Below are positions 45,660-55,890 of a DNA stretch of 64,000 nucleotides, piece by piece. Within the stretch, counting starts at the first letter, position 1, and each line of letters starts with the position of its first letter. Made by a program: the position numbers and the translations under genes. The notes under the pieces are model-generated. The model saw only the letters and a program-made list of their open reading frames with translations. It did no database searches and was not told where the DNA came from. Source of the DNA: Liquidambar formosana (taxonomy: Eukaryota > Streptophyta > Magnoliopsida > Saxifragales > Altingiaceae); assembly GCA_039720395.1 (NCBI GenBank), contig JBBPBK010000048.1, positions 751,501 to 815,500 on the forward strand. The letters are read 5' to 3'.

Positions 45660-47708
45660 ATGTGTACATGCCTGTTCTCTGCCACTCTCATGCCACTACA
45701 TGACATACCATCAACTTCTTTATCTCCCCCATTATCACTCACCAAAACCAGCACTTTCAGCTTCTTGTTCCTCAAAAAGAACACAAAACAAACATGTTAC
45801 GTATATCTCAGAGTCTCAGCTTCTTCACCAACAAAAGATGTCTGGAGAAAAAGAACACCCGCCAGACCAACGCCGTCCCCATCTTCTCACCAGCTTGCCC
45901 ACAACAAGTATCGCAGGAAACAACAGGTTGTGTTTTTGGATCACAGCGTCGACATGGACGAGCTCTTAGCGTCAATTGGGCAGACCCAGAACGAGCAAGA
46001 ACTGTATACTCTAATGTCACCGTACAAAGGCAGGCAACTTTCGATACGTTTCATGGTATCGCTCCTCTCGCGCGAACCCGACTGGCAACGATCGCTTGCT
46101 CTGCTCGATTGGATACACGAAGTGGCCTCTTATACTCCTTCCGTGTTCGCTTACAACGTGGTTTTACGTAATGTGCTTCGCGCGAAGCAGTGGGAGCTCG
46201 CGCACGGGCTGTTCGACGAAATGCGCAAGAGAGCGCTTGCGCCCGATAGGTATACTTATTCTACACTCATTACGCATTTTGGCAAGGAGGGTATGTTTGA
46301 TGCTGCCCTTTCTTGGCTCCAGCAGATGGAGCAGGACCGTGTGTCGGGTGACCTTGTTTTGTATAGTAATTTGATTGAGCTTTCGCGTAAATTGCGTGAT
46401 TACTCCAAGGCTATTTCGATCTTTTCAAGATTGAAGCAGTCTGGTATTATGCCTGATCTCGTTGCATACAATTCGATGATTAATGTGTTTGGGAAAGCTA
46501 AGTTATTCCGTGAAGCCCATTTACTAATTCAAGAGATGAGGTCAGTGGGTGTTCCGCCAGATACTGTTAGTTATTCGACTCTTCTCACCATGTATGTTGA
46601 GAACCAAAAGTTTATCAAGGCACTGTCTCTGTTTTCGGAGATGAATGAGGTGAGGTGCCCGCTTGACCTTACGACTTGTAATATTATGATTGATGTTTAC
46701 GGGCAGTTGGATATGGCCAAGGAAGCTGACAGGCTATTTTGGAGCATGAGGAAGATGGGAATTGAGCCCAATGTTGTCAGTTACAATACCCTTCTTAGGG
46801 TTTACGGTGAAGCTGAGCTTTTCGGGGAAGCCATCCATCTTTTCCGATTGATGCAGAGAAAAGATATTGGGCAGAATGTTGTTACTTACAATACGATGAT
46901 CAAGATTTATGGTAAGTCTCTTGAGCATGAAAAAGCTACGAATCTTGTGCAGGAGATGCAGAATAGGGGGATTCAACCGAATGCCATTACATACTCGACG
47001 ATAATATCTATATGGGGTAAGGCAGGGAAATTGGATCGGGCGGCAATGCTGTTTCAAAAGCTGAGGAGCTCTGGGGTTGAGATCGATCAGGTCCTTTATC
47101 AGACAATGATCGTGGCTTATGAGAGGGCAGGTCTTATTGCCCATGCCAAGCGTTTGCTCCATGAGCTGAAGCGCCCTGACAATATTCCCAGGGGAACTGC
47201 CATTACAATTCTCGCTGGCGCTGGTCGGATAGAAGAGGCTACATGGGTTTTTCGTCAGGCTTTTGATGCTGGAGAGGTGAAGGATATATCTGTTTTTGGG
47301 TGTATGATTGATCTTTTCTCAAGGAACAGGAAATATCCAAATGTCATTGAGGTGTTTGAGAAGATGAGAGTAGCAGGATATTTACCTGATAGTAATGTAA
47401 TTGCTTTAGTGTTGAATGCCTATGGAAAATTGCGTGAATTTGAGAATGCAGATGCTTTGTATAGGGAGATGCAGGAAGAGGGGTGTGCATTTTCAGATGA
47501 AGTTCACTTTCAGATGCTGAGCCTCTATGGTGCGAGAAGGGATTTTAAGATGGTAGAGTTCCTGTTTGATAGGCTGGACTCTGATCCCAACATGAACAAG
47601 AAAGAGTTGCATCTTGTTGTTGCTGGCGTTTTTGAAAGAGCAAATAGACTAAATGATGCATCTCGAATTATGAACAGAATGAGTGAAAGAGGCATTTTGA
47701 AATCATGA
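45660..47708 (+). CDS. P-class PPR protein, chloroplast-type, At5g39980-like
   Basis: Intronless, 682 residues from the ATG at 45660. The N-terminus is Ser/Thr-rich and poor in acidic residues (MCTCLFSATLMPLHD...LTKTSTFSFLFLKK), as expected of a plastid transit peptide. A conserved segment follows (VVFLDHSVDMDELLASI), then about 14 uninterrupted 35-residue PPR motifs from residue ~160 to the end (SVFAYNVVLRNVLRAKQWEL, DRYTYSTLITHFGKEG, DLVAYNSMINVFGKA, NVVSYNTLLRVYGEA, NVVTYNTMIKIYGKS, NAITYSTIISIWGKAG). No SMR, E or DYW domain is present. P-class PPRs stabilise, splice or promote translation of organellar transcripts. The closest relative I recall is Arabidopsis At5g39980, required for plastid function. 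The frame is open 30 codons further upstream, but without an ATG. Confidence 0.92.
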   Translation: MCTCLFSATLMPLHDIPSTSLSPPLSLTKTSTFSFLFLKKNTKQTCYVYLRVSASSPTKDVWRKRTPARPTPSPSSHQLAHNKYRRKQQVVFLDHSVDMDELLASIGQTQNEQELYTLMSPYKGRQLSIRFMVSLLSREPDWQRSLALLDWIHEVASYTPSVFAYNVVLRNVLRAKQWELAHGLFDEMRKRALAPDRYTYSTLITHFGKEGMFDAALSWLQQMEQDRVSGDLVLYSNLIELSRKLRDYSKAISIFSRLKQSGIMPDLVAYNSMINVFGKAKLFREAHLLIQEMRSVGVPPDTVSYSTLLTMYVENQKFIKALSLFSEMNEVRCPLDLTTCNIMIDVYGQLDMAKEADRLFWSMRKMGIEPNVVSYNTLLRVYGEAELFGEAIHLFRLMQRKDIGQNVVTYNTMIKIYGKSLEHEKATNLVQEMQNRGIQPNAITYSTIISIWGKAGKLDRAAMLFQKLRSSGVEIDQVLYQTMIVAYERAGLIAHAKRLLHELKRPDNIPRGTAITILAGAGRIEEATWVFRQAFDAGEVKDISVFGCMIDLFSRNRKYPNVIEVFEKMRVAGYLPDSNVIALVLNAYGKLREFENADALYREMQEEGCAFSDEVHFQMLSLYGARRDFKMVEFLFDRLDSDPNMNKKELHLVVAGVFERANRLNDASRIMNRMSERGILKS

Positions 47709-48559
47709 CCACTAGGAAGTCTGGATCTGACCTTTTGCCAAGTAAATTGAGCCCAACTCTTGTAAATTGCATTGTTCCTGTGCTATTTTTATGTACATAT
47801 TGTATTTGAATCTTTGCTTCCCTTTTTTTCTCCCTTTGTCACACATCACAATGGTATTGACATTGATGTAATTACCAATTACCCAATATTTATTGCAGTG
47901 TATTGAGGAGGTATGTAGACGCTAATCGTTACTCTCCTCCTGTTGAGTATTTGTCTACAATAGAAGAGGTGAGAAGATGATTATATAGTTAAATACACAA
48001 GAACCAGCTTAAGAATTCCACATTTGTTAGGACTGCTTCCAATAGTTTGCTTAAATCTTTGAACTTGTTATTTGAGTTCTCTTGATTGTTGAACATCTTG
48101 CTTTATAAATATTGTCCAGCCTTGTATTCTTGTACAATTCACTTTTAATTTGAGAATTGTACATAATTGGGTTAAACTCCTAAAGCAAGCCCAACTTGCC
48201 ACTCAATTTTAGTTCAATAGGCTAACTGACCAATTATCTATGCTGACTGCAATACCGTGTCATGTATATGAATATTATTCAGACCAGCATGAACAAGTTC
48301 TCGCTCAAGACTGACCTTTGGTGTAAACAACTTTAACATGAAAATTTGAGGTTGTTCCACCGGTTATTCTCAAAATAGTAGCTCCTTCACGCTTATCCCT
48401 AATAGTGTCAATAATGTTCAACTTCTTTCGCTTTTATGCCTATGAGGTTATCTTTCTAAAAGAGTATAATATGCTTTCTCCAAATGAATGGTGATCACAT
48501 GAAGAGTCTTTATTTTCTCTCTATATGTCCTCATTGATGATATATCTAGGTACCAAAAT
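47709..48559. other. 3' UTR of PPR gene 2 and intergenic DNA
   Basis: Probably holds the PPR gene 2 3' UTR and poly-A site in the first ~200 bp. Nothing else is recognised. Confidence 0.4.
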
Positions 48560-49595
48560 TGTTCCAGTGGTTGATCTTAAAGTTGAGTTTTACTTGTTTT
48601 GTGGAGAGCATAGTGGCCTCGATTTTCTTCCCAGGGGATCAGGTTGGGATTCTCATGTTCTGATATATTTGTTTACATTTTTTTTTTTTGGGGGGGGGGG
48701 GGGGGGGTATTGATTTATACTTGCTGAGAAAATGGAGGACATGTTAGACAATTTTGACTCATTATGATTTCTGTATATTTTCTGCATGTGTAAATGTATT
48801 CTTTTCCTTAGAATTTGATGCATCACCCTTTTCTATTCCTTTTTTTTTTTTAATTTTATAATTGTGCATTTTTTTATACCTTTTTATGTATTCTGAGTAA
48901 GCATTACATTACTAAGTAACCAAATTAACACTCTGATTAAGAATATTTTGACTCCCACTCATTTTTTAAGTATATTATTATCTCATTTTTTATGGAAGGT
49001 TCTTGAAGGAAGATCTTATTGACTGCAACATCCTTGGGTTGGAATTGTGAACCGCTCACAGGCTGAGATCAATAAAAATGTTGACATGATTGCTGCACAG
49101 AGGAGGGAGCGTGAATTCTTTGCCACCAGTCCTGACTAACACTTATCCAGCAAATGGGTTCAGAATATCTTGCAAAACTTCTCTCAAGGGTATTTTCCCC
49201 CTTTTTTGGTAAGCAAAGTACACTCTCAAAGTTATAGTTTGTCCTACTAATTTGCATTTTTAACATGGTGGGGGGTAATTCTGTATAGAATGGATGGTTA
49301 CTTTTAATTGTAAATTTGGTTTCAGCATTTAGAGTCTGTAATTAAGGCTCGCATACCCAGCATCAGCATTGAAGAACTTGAAGCAGAGTTGGACCACCTT
49401 GGCAGACCAGTTGCCATTGATGCAGTGGTAAAAAGCTTGTATTTGCTTTTTAAATTCATATTGGGACATACTTTCAAGTTTTAATTAAGATTTTAAGTGG
49501 AATTGTTTTGCTTGTGTGTCTTAGGCCCAGTTATACACTATCTTAGAGTTGTGCCGTGCATTTGACTGGATATTCAAGGAGCATCTGGATGGAGG
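48560..49595 (+). pseudogene. Dynamin-related protein (DRP1 type) pseudogene
   Basis: DRP1 GTPases act in clathrin-mediated endocytosis and cell-plate formation. Four exon-like blocks: 48560-48642 (mutated G1 region, then FLPRGSG in broken frame); 48999-49190 (EGRSY, stop, [33 protein letters not shown], stop, then a one-base loss before MGSEYLAKLLS); 49326-49427 (HLESVIKARIPSI, with the following TSLINKS block deleted, then EELEAELDHLGRPVAID); 49525-49595 (AQLYTILELCRAFD, IFKEHLDGG). Introns are kept, so it is a duplicated rather than a processed copy. The P-loop is destroyed and the C-terminal half is absent. The CACTA element begins 306 bp downstream. Confidence 0.85.
48691..48708. repeat. 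T-run followed by an 18-base G homopolymer
   Basis: A T tract runs directly into about 18 consecutive G (two-sequence mirror tract). Such tracts are unstable and prone to sequencing length error. Confidence 0.7.
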
Positions 49596-49934
49596 GTAAA
49601 ATTTTATATATTTTTCCAAAGATTAGATGCATTTTGTGTTTCATCTCAAATTGTACTTTGCAACTTGATGAACTCAGAGTCCTGACCAATTTCATGTTTG
49701 GTTAAACAAATTTAGACCTGATCAAAAGAGTTCTAGTTTATTTGAATCTCGTGGTTATATTTTGTTGATCTTCTGAAAAGTGAAAACTATATAACCTGAC
49801 CTGTATATATGTACTTCAAAATGACTACTAATTTTCTTTTTTTGATATTAATTTGAGAAGTGATTAGCAAACAATAATTTTCCCAATATTTGGCCAAATT
49901 ACACTACAACAAAAGACCCAAATTGCCATCCTTA

Positions 49935-50275
49935 ATTTGGGATGGATATGATATGAGTCCCAATTTATAAAGATTTGGCAATTTTTGAGACGGATATATC
50001 CGTCCCAATGGTTAAAACCCAAATTCAGTTTATTCACCCAATTTTCAAGTAAAAAAAAAATTAAAAATTAAAAAAATAAACACCTTTGGGATGGCTATAT
50101 CCGTCTTTAGGTATTTTATTTATTAAATATTCAATTGTGTGGAACTTATCAACATATATATCCGTCCTAAAGGGCTAATTGTTTTATAAAACATATTTGA
50201 GACGGATATATCCGTCTCAAGGTCAAAACAAAAGGGTTTTTTAATACATTTGAGATGAATATATCCGTCCCAATA
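49935..50275. repeat. Left subterminal repeat array of the CACTA element
   Basis: Repeated GAGACGGATATATCCGTC(T/C)(C/T)A-like words occur about six times in both orientations (for example near 49997, 50090, 50157, 50200 and 50250). The core GGATATATCC is itself palindromic. Confidence 0.85.
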
Positions 50276-50289
50276 ACAATCATTCCAGC

Positions 50290-50410
50290 AAGATCTGATT
50301 TTGGCTTTACACACAAAACCCCATTGAAACTTTCTCGGAGCTGCTTTTGGCGCTAAAACACAAAACCCCTTTTTCATTCCCCCTCTATCATCGTCTCCAT
50401 CGATCATATG

Positions 50411-50453
<43 letters not shown>

Positions 50454-51605
50454 TCGAAGCAATTTCTTCTCACCGTCGATAAATTCAAAGGAGACCGTGG
50501 TTTTGGGTCGGGATATAGCTTTGTATTTGATGACCTCAGCCATCTATATGCTGTAGACGACCACCTACGCCTCTTCGCCGGTGATTGTTTGACAGACATC
50601 GTCGCACACCCTGGTGTAAGATCTTGTTCCTAGCAGTTGCAGTAGAAGGTCGTTATTCCTCGCCATTGCCGTAGTCCGCCGTTGATTCGCGTTCTCCTAA
50701 GCCCACTGTGCACTGGCTGTCGCCAAAGCCCCCATCTTTGCGCCATAACCAGACCCCATGTAGTATATCTCGAGGTGTGTTTGTCGTTATATCTCACGAT
50801 CTTTGTTATCATTCATTCTTTACATTGAATCTATGTCTCTCTATCCTCTGAAATTTAGGGTTTTTTTTTTTCTTTTGGGGGTTTTTTTTTTAAAAAAGGA
50901 AAAACCCAAACCAATTGAACAAAGAATGACACTAAATTAAAGTTCGGAGCAAAATAAAAAATCAATAGTAGAATTCTTGGATTGAAATCGAGTCCTTGCT
51001 TCTTTATTCTAAGAAGCATTTCACTCTCCAGGGCACTTTAATCTGTAAGATCATGGTGGAGAGCACATGACTATTGATGTATGGGATATACTCACATGTT
51101 GGTGGTACAAATTTTCCTTTAATTAAACTTAATCTAGACTTTTTAATCAATGATTGCTATCGTTTTTAAAATATATTTGTGGTTGATGATCCTGGCAGGG
51201 GCGGAGCCATGATTCCCTTTTAAGAGAGGGCGCCAGGGGAGTGGGGAGGGGGCTGTAGAGATTCAACGATATAAATTTCTGAATTTAATGTGTGTCTGAT
51301 GGGGATGAAGTTAAGAATTGAAAATCTTATGGTCATTCCTGAATTTATTTACCTGGCTAACTCTCTTTTAATCTTGGATTCTTAGAATTTTGAGACAAGC
51401 TCAGTGTTCCCTGAGTTTGCATTGTTAGACGCGTGGTTTAAATTGGTTAGACGTGTGGCACGGCCCAGCCCAGCCTAGAAGTTTTTAATTTTTAATTTTT
51501 ACTGCATTTTTTTGTTTATTAATTTCCATATACTAGTGTACTACTTTATTTATTAATTTTGCCTAGCTTCTGTATTTATGGTACATTCTGGATTTGCATT
51601 GGCAG
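50290..51605. other. Left interior of the CACTA element: leader-like and unassigned DNA
   Basis: 50330-50800 has a (CT)n run (50413-50448) and moderately GC-rich sequence resembling a captured 5' UTR or first exon, but I recognise no protein. 51198-51217 (CAGGGGCGGAGCCATGATTC) looks like the end of a hAT-type repeat, with no partner end found. The rest is unassigned. Confidence 0.35.
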
Positions 51606-51927
51606 TATCTAGATGAGAACAATGCATTGATTTTGAAGATTCTTAAGAACCAGAATTCAGGGGAACTCGGTGAATGTGCAGAGTAAGTATTCCTTCATTG
51701 ATTTTAATTGCTGCAACAAAGCTTGGGATGTGGTTTCTATGTCATTGAAGATGAAATTACTTGTTTTACTAGTTCTGAAATTGTCTAATCCTATGTGTGT
51801 TGAAGTTATTAAGGGGACTCCATAACTCTTTCATCATTACAGGAACCAAGCAAAGCTTCAGCAAAACCTTATGTACTTGGCTGCAATTGCTGATTGTCAA
51901 CCCCAACCAACCTCCATGCATGCTCAG
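51606..51927 (+). pseudogene. GRF-interacting factor (GIF/AN3, SS18 family) captured exons
   Basis: GIF proteins are transcriptional coactivators that join GRF factors to SWI/SNF complexes in organ growth. Exon 51606-51682 encodes YLDENNALILKILKNQNSGE then LGECAE. Exon 51843-51927 continues in phase (NQAKLQQNLMYLAAIADCQP, QPTSMHAQ). Together they are the core SNH domain, open and with consensus GT-AG sites, but lack the N-terminal Gln-rich start and the C-terminal QG-rich half. The residues fit GIF1/AN3-like proteins closely. Confidence 0.88.
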
Positions 51928-52056
51928 GTAAAGATGCTCGTTCTCAATTTATAGGTATAAGATGATGTTATTAATAGTCTTGATAATCAAAACATTTACT
52001 TTTGTATTATGTAGCACACAGCTAACTTGGTTTGTCCTTATAATCGCTTTGTGCAG

Positions 52057-52736
52057 CTGAACATATTTCCTGAAGAAATTATTCGTGCTGGGTCGGCTGC
52101 ATCTTTATCCTCTCTTCTTAATCGACTCGATCCTGTTCTTCGGAAGACTGCTAATTTGGGAAGGTTGATTTAATTCACTCTGCGCAATTCATATTGTTGA
52201 AACCAAATTTAGAAATGTGAATTTGAATATATTAATAACGGAATGGATTCTCAAATGGCTCTGGATATAGGCTAGTCTTGTACAATGAAGCTACATCTTA
52301 GTAATGTATAGCAACATTCATCAATTATGTGCTGTGAGTAACCTTCTAATTCAACTCTGGCTGGCCTGGAACAGTTGGCAGGTTATCAGTCTAGTAGAAG
52401 CCGTTGGATATGTCAAAATAAATCTTATGGACAGCCTACAATTTTGGTGGCAAAATCTGTTAAAGGAGAGGAAGAAATTCTAGATGGTACAGTTGCTGTG
52501 TTAACACCTAACATACCGGATGTTCTATCTCATGTGTCTGTGCGAGCAAGAAATAGCAAGGTAATCGTCTATCATTGTCTAGCCTGTATTTTTCATGTGT
52601 TATTGTTTATTAAAATAAATACTGATTGGCAGATTTGCTTTGCTACATGCTTTGATCCCGACATACTTGCTGACCTCCGAGCTCGTGAGGGGAGGTTATT
52701 GTGCCTAAAACCCACATCTGCAGACGTAGTTTATAG
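52057..52736 (+). pseudogene. Alpha-glucan water dikinase (GWD) captured exons
   Basis: GWD phosphorylates starch in plastids to start its breakdown. Exons: 52057-52163 (LNIFPEEIIRAGSAASLSSL, NRLDPVLRKTANLG); 52375-52560 (WQVISLVEAVGYV in one frame, then QNKSYGQPTILVAKSVKGEE and DVLSHVSVRARNSK in another); 52633-52736 (CFATCFDPDILADLRAREG, KPTSADVVY). The phosphohistidine region (SHVSVRARN) is present; the C-terminal ATP-binding domain is not. A deletion within the second exon causes a frameshift. All splice sites are preserved. The fragment follows the GIF exons by only 129 bp. Confidence 0.88.
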
Positions 52737-53364
52737 GTAATTCCATCCATTCAACTTAGTGCTTGAAATGCTTATGCACCATGTCTTATGATGTGTAAGC
52801 TCCCATTCCTCGCCATTTTTTTATTCGTTTCCTCACTGGTGGGTTAAAAATAAGAACCTTAGTTTGTTTTACTATCTGCATATCTATTTTGTTTCGAATG
52901 GTTTATGTCTATTTTGTTTCGAATGGTTTGTCTATTTTGTTTGGAATGGTCTATGCTGGGGGTATTCATGTTAACTTATGCATAAGAAATTTTAGGGCTT
53001 AATGAGTCGCTTAACTGACTGAATTTTTCTGTGCTTTGGAATAACCAGATTAACAAAGGAGCATATACAGGTGAGCCCATATTCTGATTTTCCGATTCCT
53101 ATTTATTATCAGTCTTTACACTCTAACTGTTACAAAATCCTATTATATATATTTTTTTGTTCTAGGCTGTTTGTAAGGTGGTTGCCAAATCTTGTGAAGA
53201 TGTTAAGCAAAGTATAAGATGGGCAAGGTATGACTGTACATAAAAGTTTAATCTGCATTTATGTTCTTTTGCAGGCATATATTAAAAAATGTAATTGTTC
53301 CTTCTCAATTTTGAAAGTTGATAACTTCATCAAATAAATAAATAAAATCATATTATATAACTTC

Positions 53365-53565
53365 TTTTTTTATTATTTTTTTATTTTTTACAACGTAGAG
53401 TATCTGAGGTCCATTTATACTTGGGCGTAGATTGGTCCTTCGAAATAAGATCACCCACAAATATGTTCATCCAATAGCTAATGAGCCAAGATTCGATCTT
53501 AGAACTTCAAATTCATGAGTTGTGATCTCTAATCGTTTGAGTTACTTTAGTGGGCATCTTTATAT
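53365..53565 (-). mobile_element. Possible SINE inside the CACTA element
   Basis: Read on the minus strand: GTAACTCAAACGATTAGAGATCACAACTCATGAA, then AAGATCGAATCTTGG (B-box-like), finishing at an A-rich tail near 53365. No target duplication could be defined. Confidence 0.35.
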
Positions 53566-55574
53566 TCTTCTAGTTTTCTCTTGTAGAATAATCATTTTGG
53601 TAGACTATCTCACATGTAAATTTTGCTATGTCTTTAGAATGATGGCATAATTTAATTTCTTTCAGATTAACTAAATTTTCAGTATAAATACTATCATGCT
53701 ATTGTTATATTCCTTTTCCCATTTGATTCTTTACCAATTAGGAAAATGCTATAAACTGTATATGGTGATGGTGTATAGTGCTATCATGTAGACCCTATTT
53801 TGGTTTGTTATATGAGATGAAATACATGTGATAGGTTACTCTATGATGTTAGTCATAATTTCCTAGGGTTTGGTTGCCCTCTCCCAAATCCACCCACTGA
53901 CATCTCTTGATCTCGTTAAATCTTAAGTTCATATAAAGCATACAATTTTGCCACTTGAATCTAATGAGGGCAATATTATATATCTAAAATAGTAGTCATC
54001 TTTATTTTTGACTGACTTGTGTTTATATGCTTTTGATGCTTACTTCCATTTTTTGCAACTTTGATTCTGGATTCTGTCTGACATATTTACTCTTCAAATT
54101 TTATCCGTAGGCAAATTTTGGATTGGTCTCATAACATTTGACATGTCATTTAACATGAACTACTCCAGTGCGAGGCCTAACTTCACAGAACTTGCAGAGT
54201 TCATTGCTCACGAGTTGGAAGTCAGTGCTTCACAGGTATAGTAGAGATTTTCTTGCCTAGGCATGGTTTAGGTTATTACAGATACCCAGTGGCCGAAGTG
54301 AGAACTATTTGAACAACATCTGTTTTGAAGTTTATTTTGGTATTATTTAGGGGTGTCTACTTTTAGTAGACCCCAGACAGACACCAAGCAACCTGCTTGG
54401 TTTTTTTGGGCTTGCATGTGGCTTTTGACACATTTAAGGTTTGGATTGCCACCCGGGAAAAAAGGAAAAAGATAAGAGAATTTAGTAGGAATAAACTGGT
54501 TTGACTGCTTGGATGTGGCCATGTGGGTTGGTAGATATTTTAATGGGTCTGGTGTGGATTTGAGCCTTCCAATGGGATTAATAAATGGCTTGGGGTGGGG
54601 TTGAGGACCTGAGCATATAGCCATCACCATTGTATCTGAGCTTTTTTGACTTGTTGCCACCTCTAGATCCCTAGTATCTTTCTTGTAGTGCTTTTGAATC
54701 CATCTCACTCAGTGCACTGGTGTCTCTGTATTTTACTTTGTCTTTGCAGATTTAAATCTTTTTTTTTTTTTTTTTTTGGGTTTATTAGCAATGCCAATTG
54801 TTTTACTTCAGGTCCATTTATTGAACTTCACTTCCAAAGAAAATGTTTCCCTTGTAAGGTGGGCCATATTTCCAGCTGAATCTGCCGAATTACATCTCTA
54901 ATACCACAGCTATGGTAATACTACTCTCCTGACATTGCAAGAAGTATTTGTACACACTACTGGTGCCCTTCCTATTAACTGGCTATAGTATCACGCTTAA
55001 TGCATATTTATTGTCTGCAGAGCATAATTCTGCGCTTAACAGAGCATCATATGCAGCTTCCAGGGAGCTTTGGAAGTTATCAGTTGGTTGAAGGGAATGT
55101 TCATCCACAAATGAAGAAGTATGTTCAATTTTATTTTATTTAAACTTTATCTGCATGGTTATATTCCATATTTGAGTTTTCACTTTGTCGCATTGCTTTT
55201 CCACTGAACTAAGATTCTATTTGAAGCACTAGGGGGCTGTTAATAAAACCCAAAAATCTGGCTTGCCTATTTCGGACCGAGTTCAAATCAATGGGACTGC
55301 TTTGGTTTGTGCTAAAGATAACATATAGGGTTCAGGGTATTACTTAAAATCCCTATTTTTGGAGAAGAATTTAAAGCATTTCTTGCCTTGTTCAAACTTA
55401 CTCTGTATAATACTCATCACTCTGTTCAACTGGCCTAAACATGTAAAACCTGCAGACTGCAGCATTGAAGTTTAGGCTAAATTGCAACATTACTCCACCA
55501 ATCAATGCATTTAAAAAGTTCATGTTTTTAATTTTTTTTTTTTTCTCTTTCGAAACAGAATTGATGTGGCACAC

Positions 55575-55890
55575 TTCATTGATGCGTTTGCAATGTGGAC
55601 CACCCCACCACCATTGCATTGTCACCTTGCACTATTTCAATGTATTGATTAGTGCCTGGTGACAATGCAATGGTACAGTACTGCAGGTGGTGGACTGGTG
55701 GGGTTTGGTTGGCCTAGCATTTTTCTTTTTCTTTTATTTTTATTTTCTTTTATTTTTGGGGTGGAGGTGGGGGTGGGGATGGGTGAGGGGAGTGTTGCTG
55801 TGTGTTTGGTTTATGGTGGGTGGAAGAGGCAATGGCAGTGTCGCACAGCAACAATGAGATTTTGGTGTGGCACAGTACTGGTGGTGGTGG
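55575..55890. repeat. Inverted GGTGG/CCACC-rich segment in the CACTA interior
   Basis: CCACCACCATTGCATTGTCACC (55602-55623) is mirrored by GGTGACAATGCAATGGTACAG (55658-55678) and further GGTGGTGG stretches. It may be a small foldback insertion; open frames here are repeat-driven. Confidence 0.45.
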
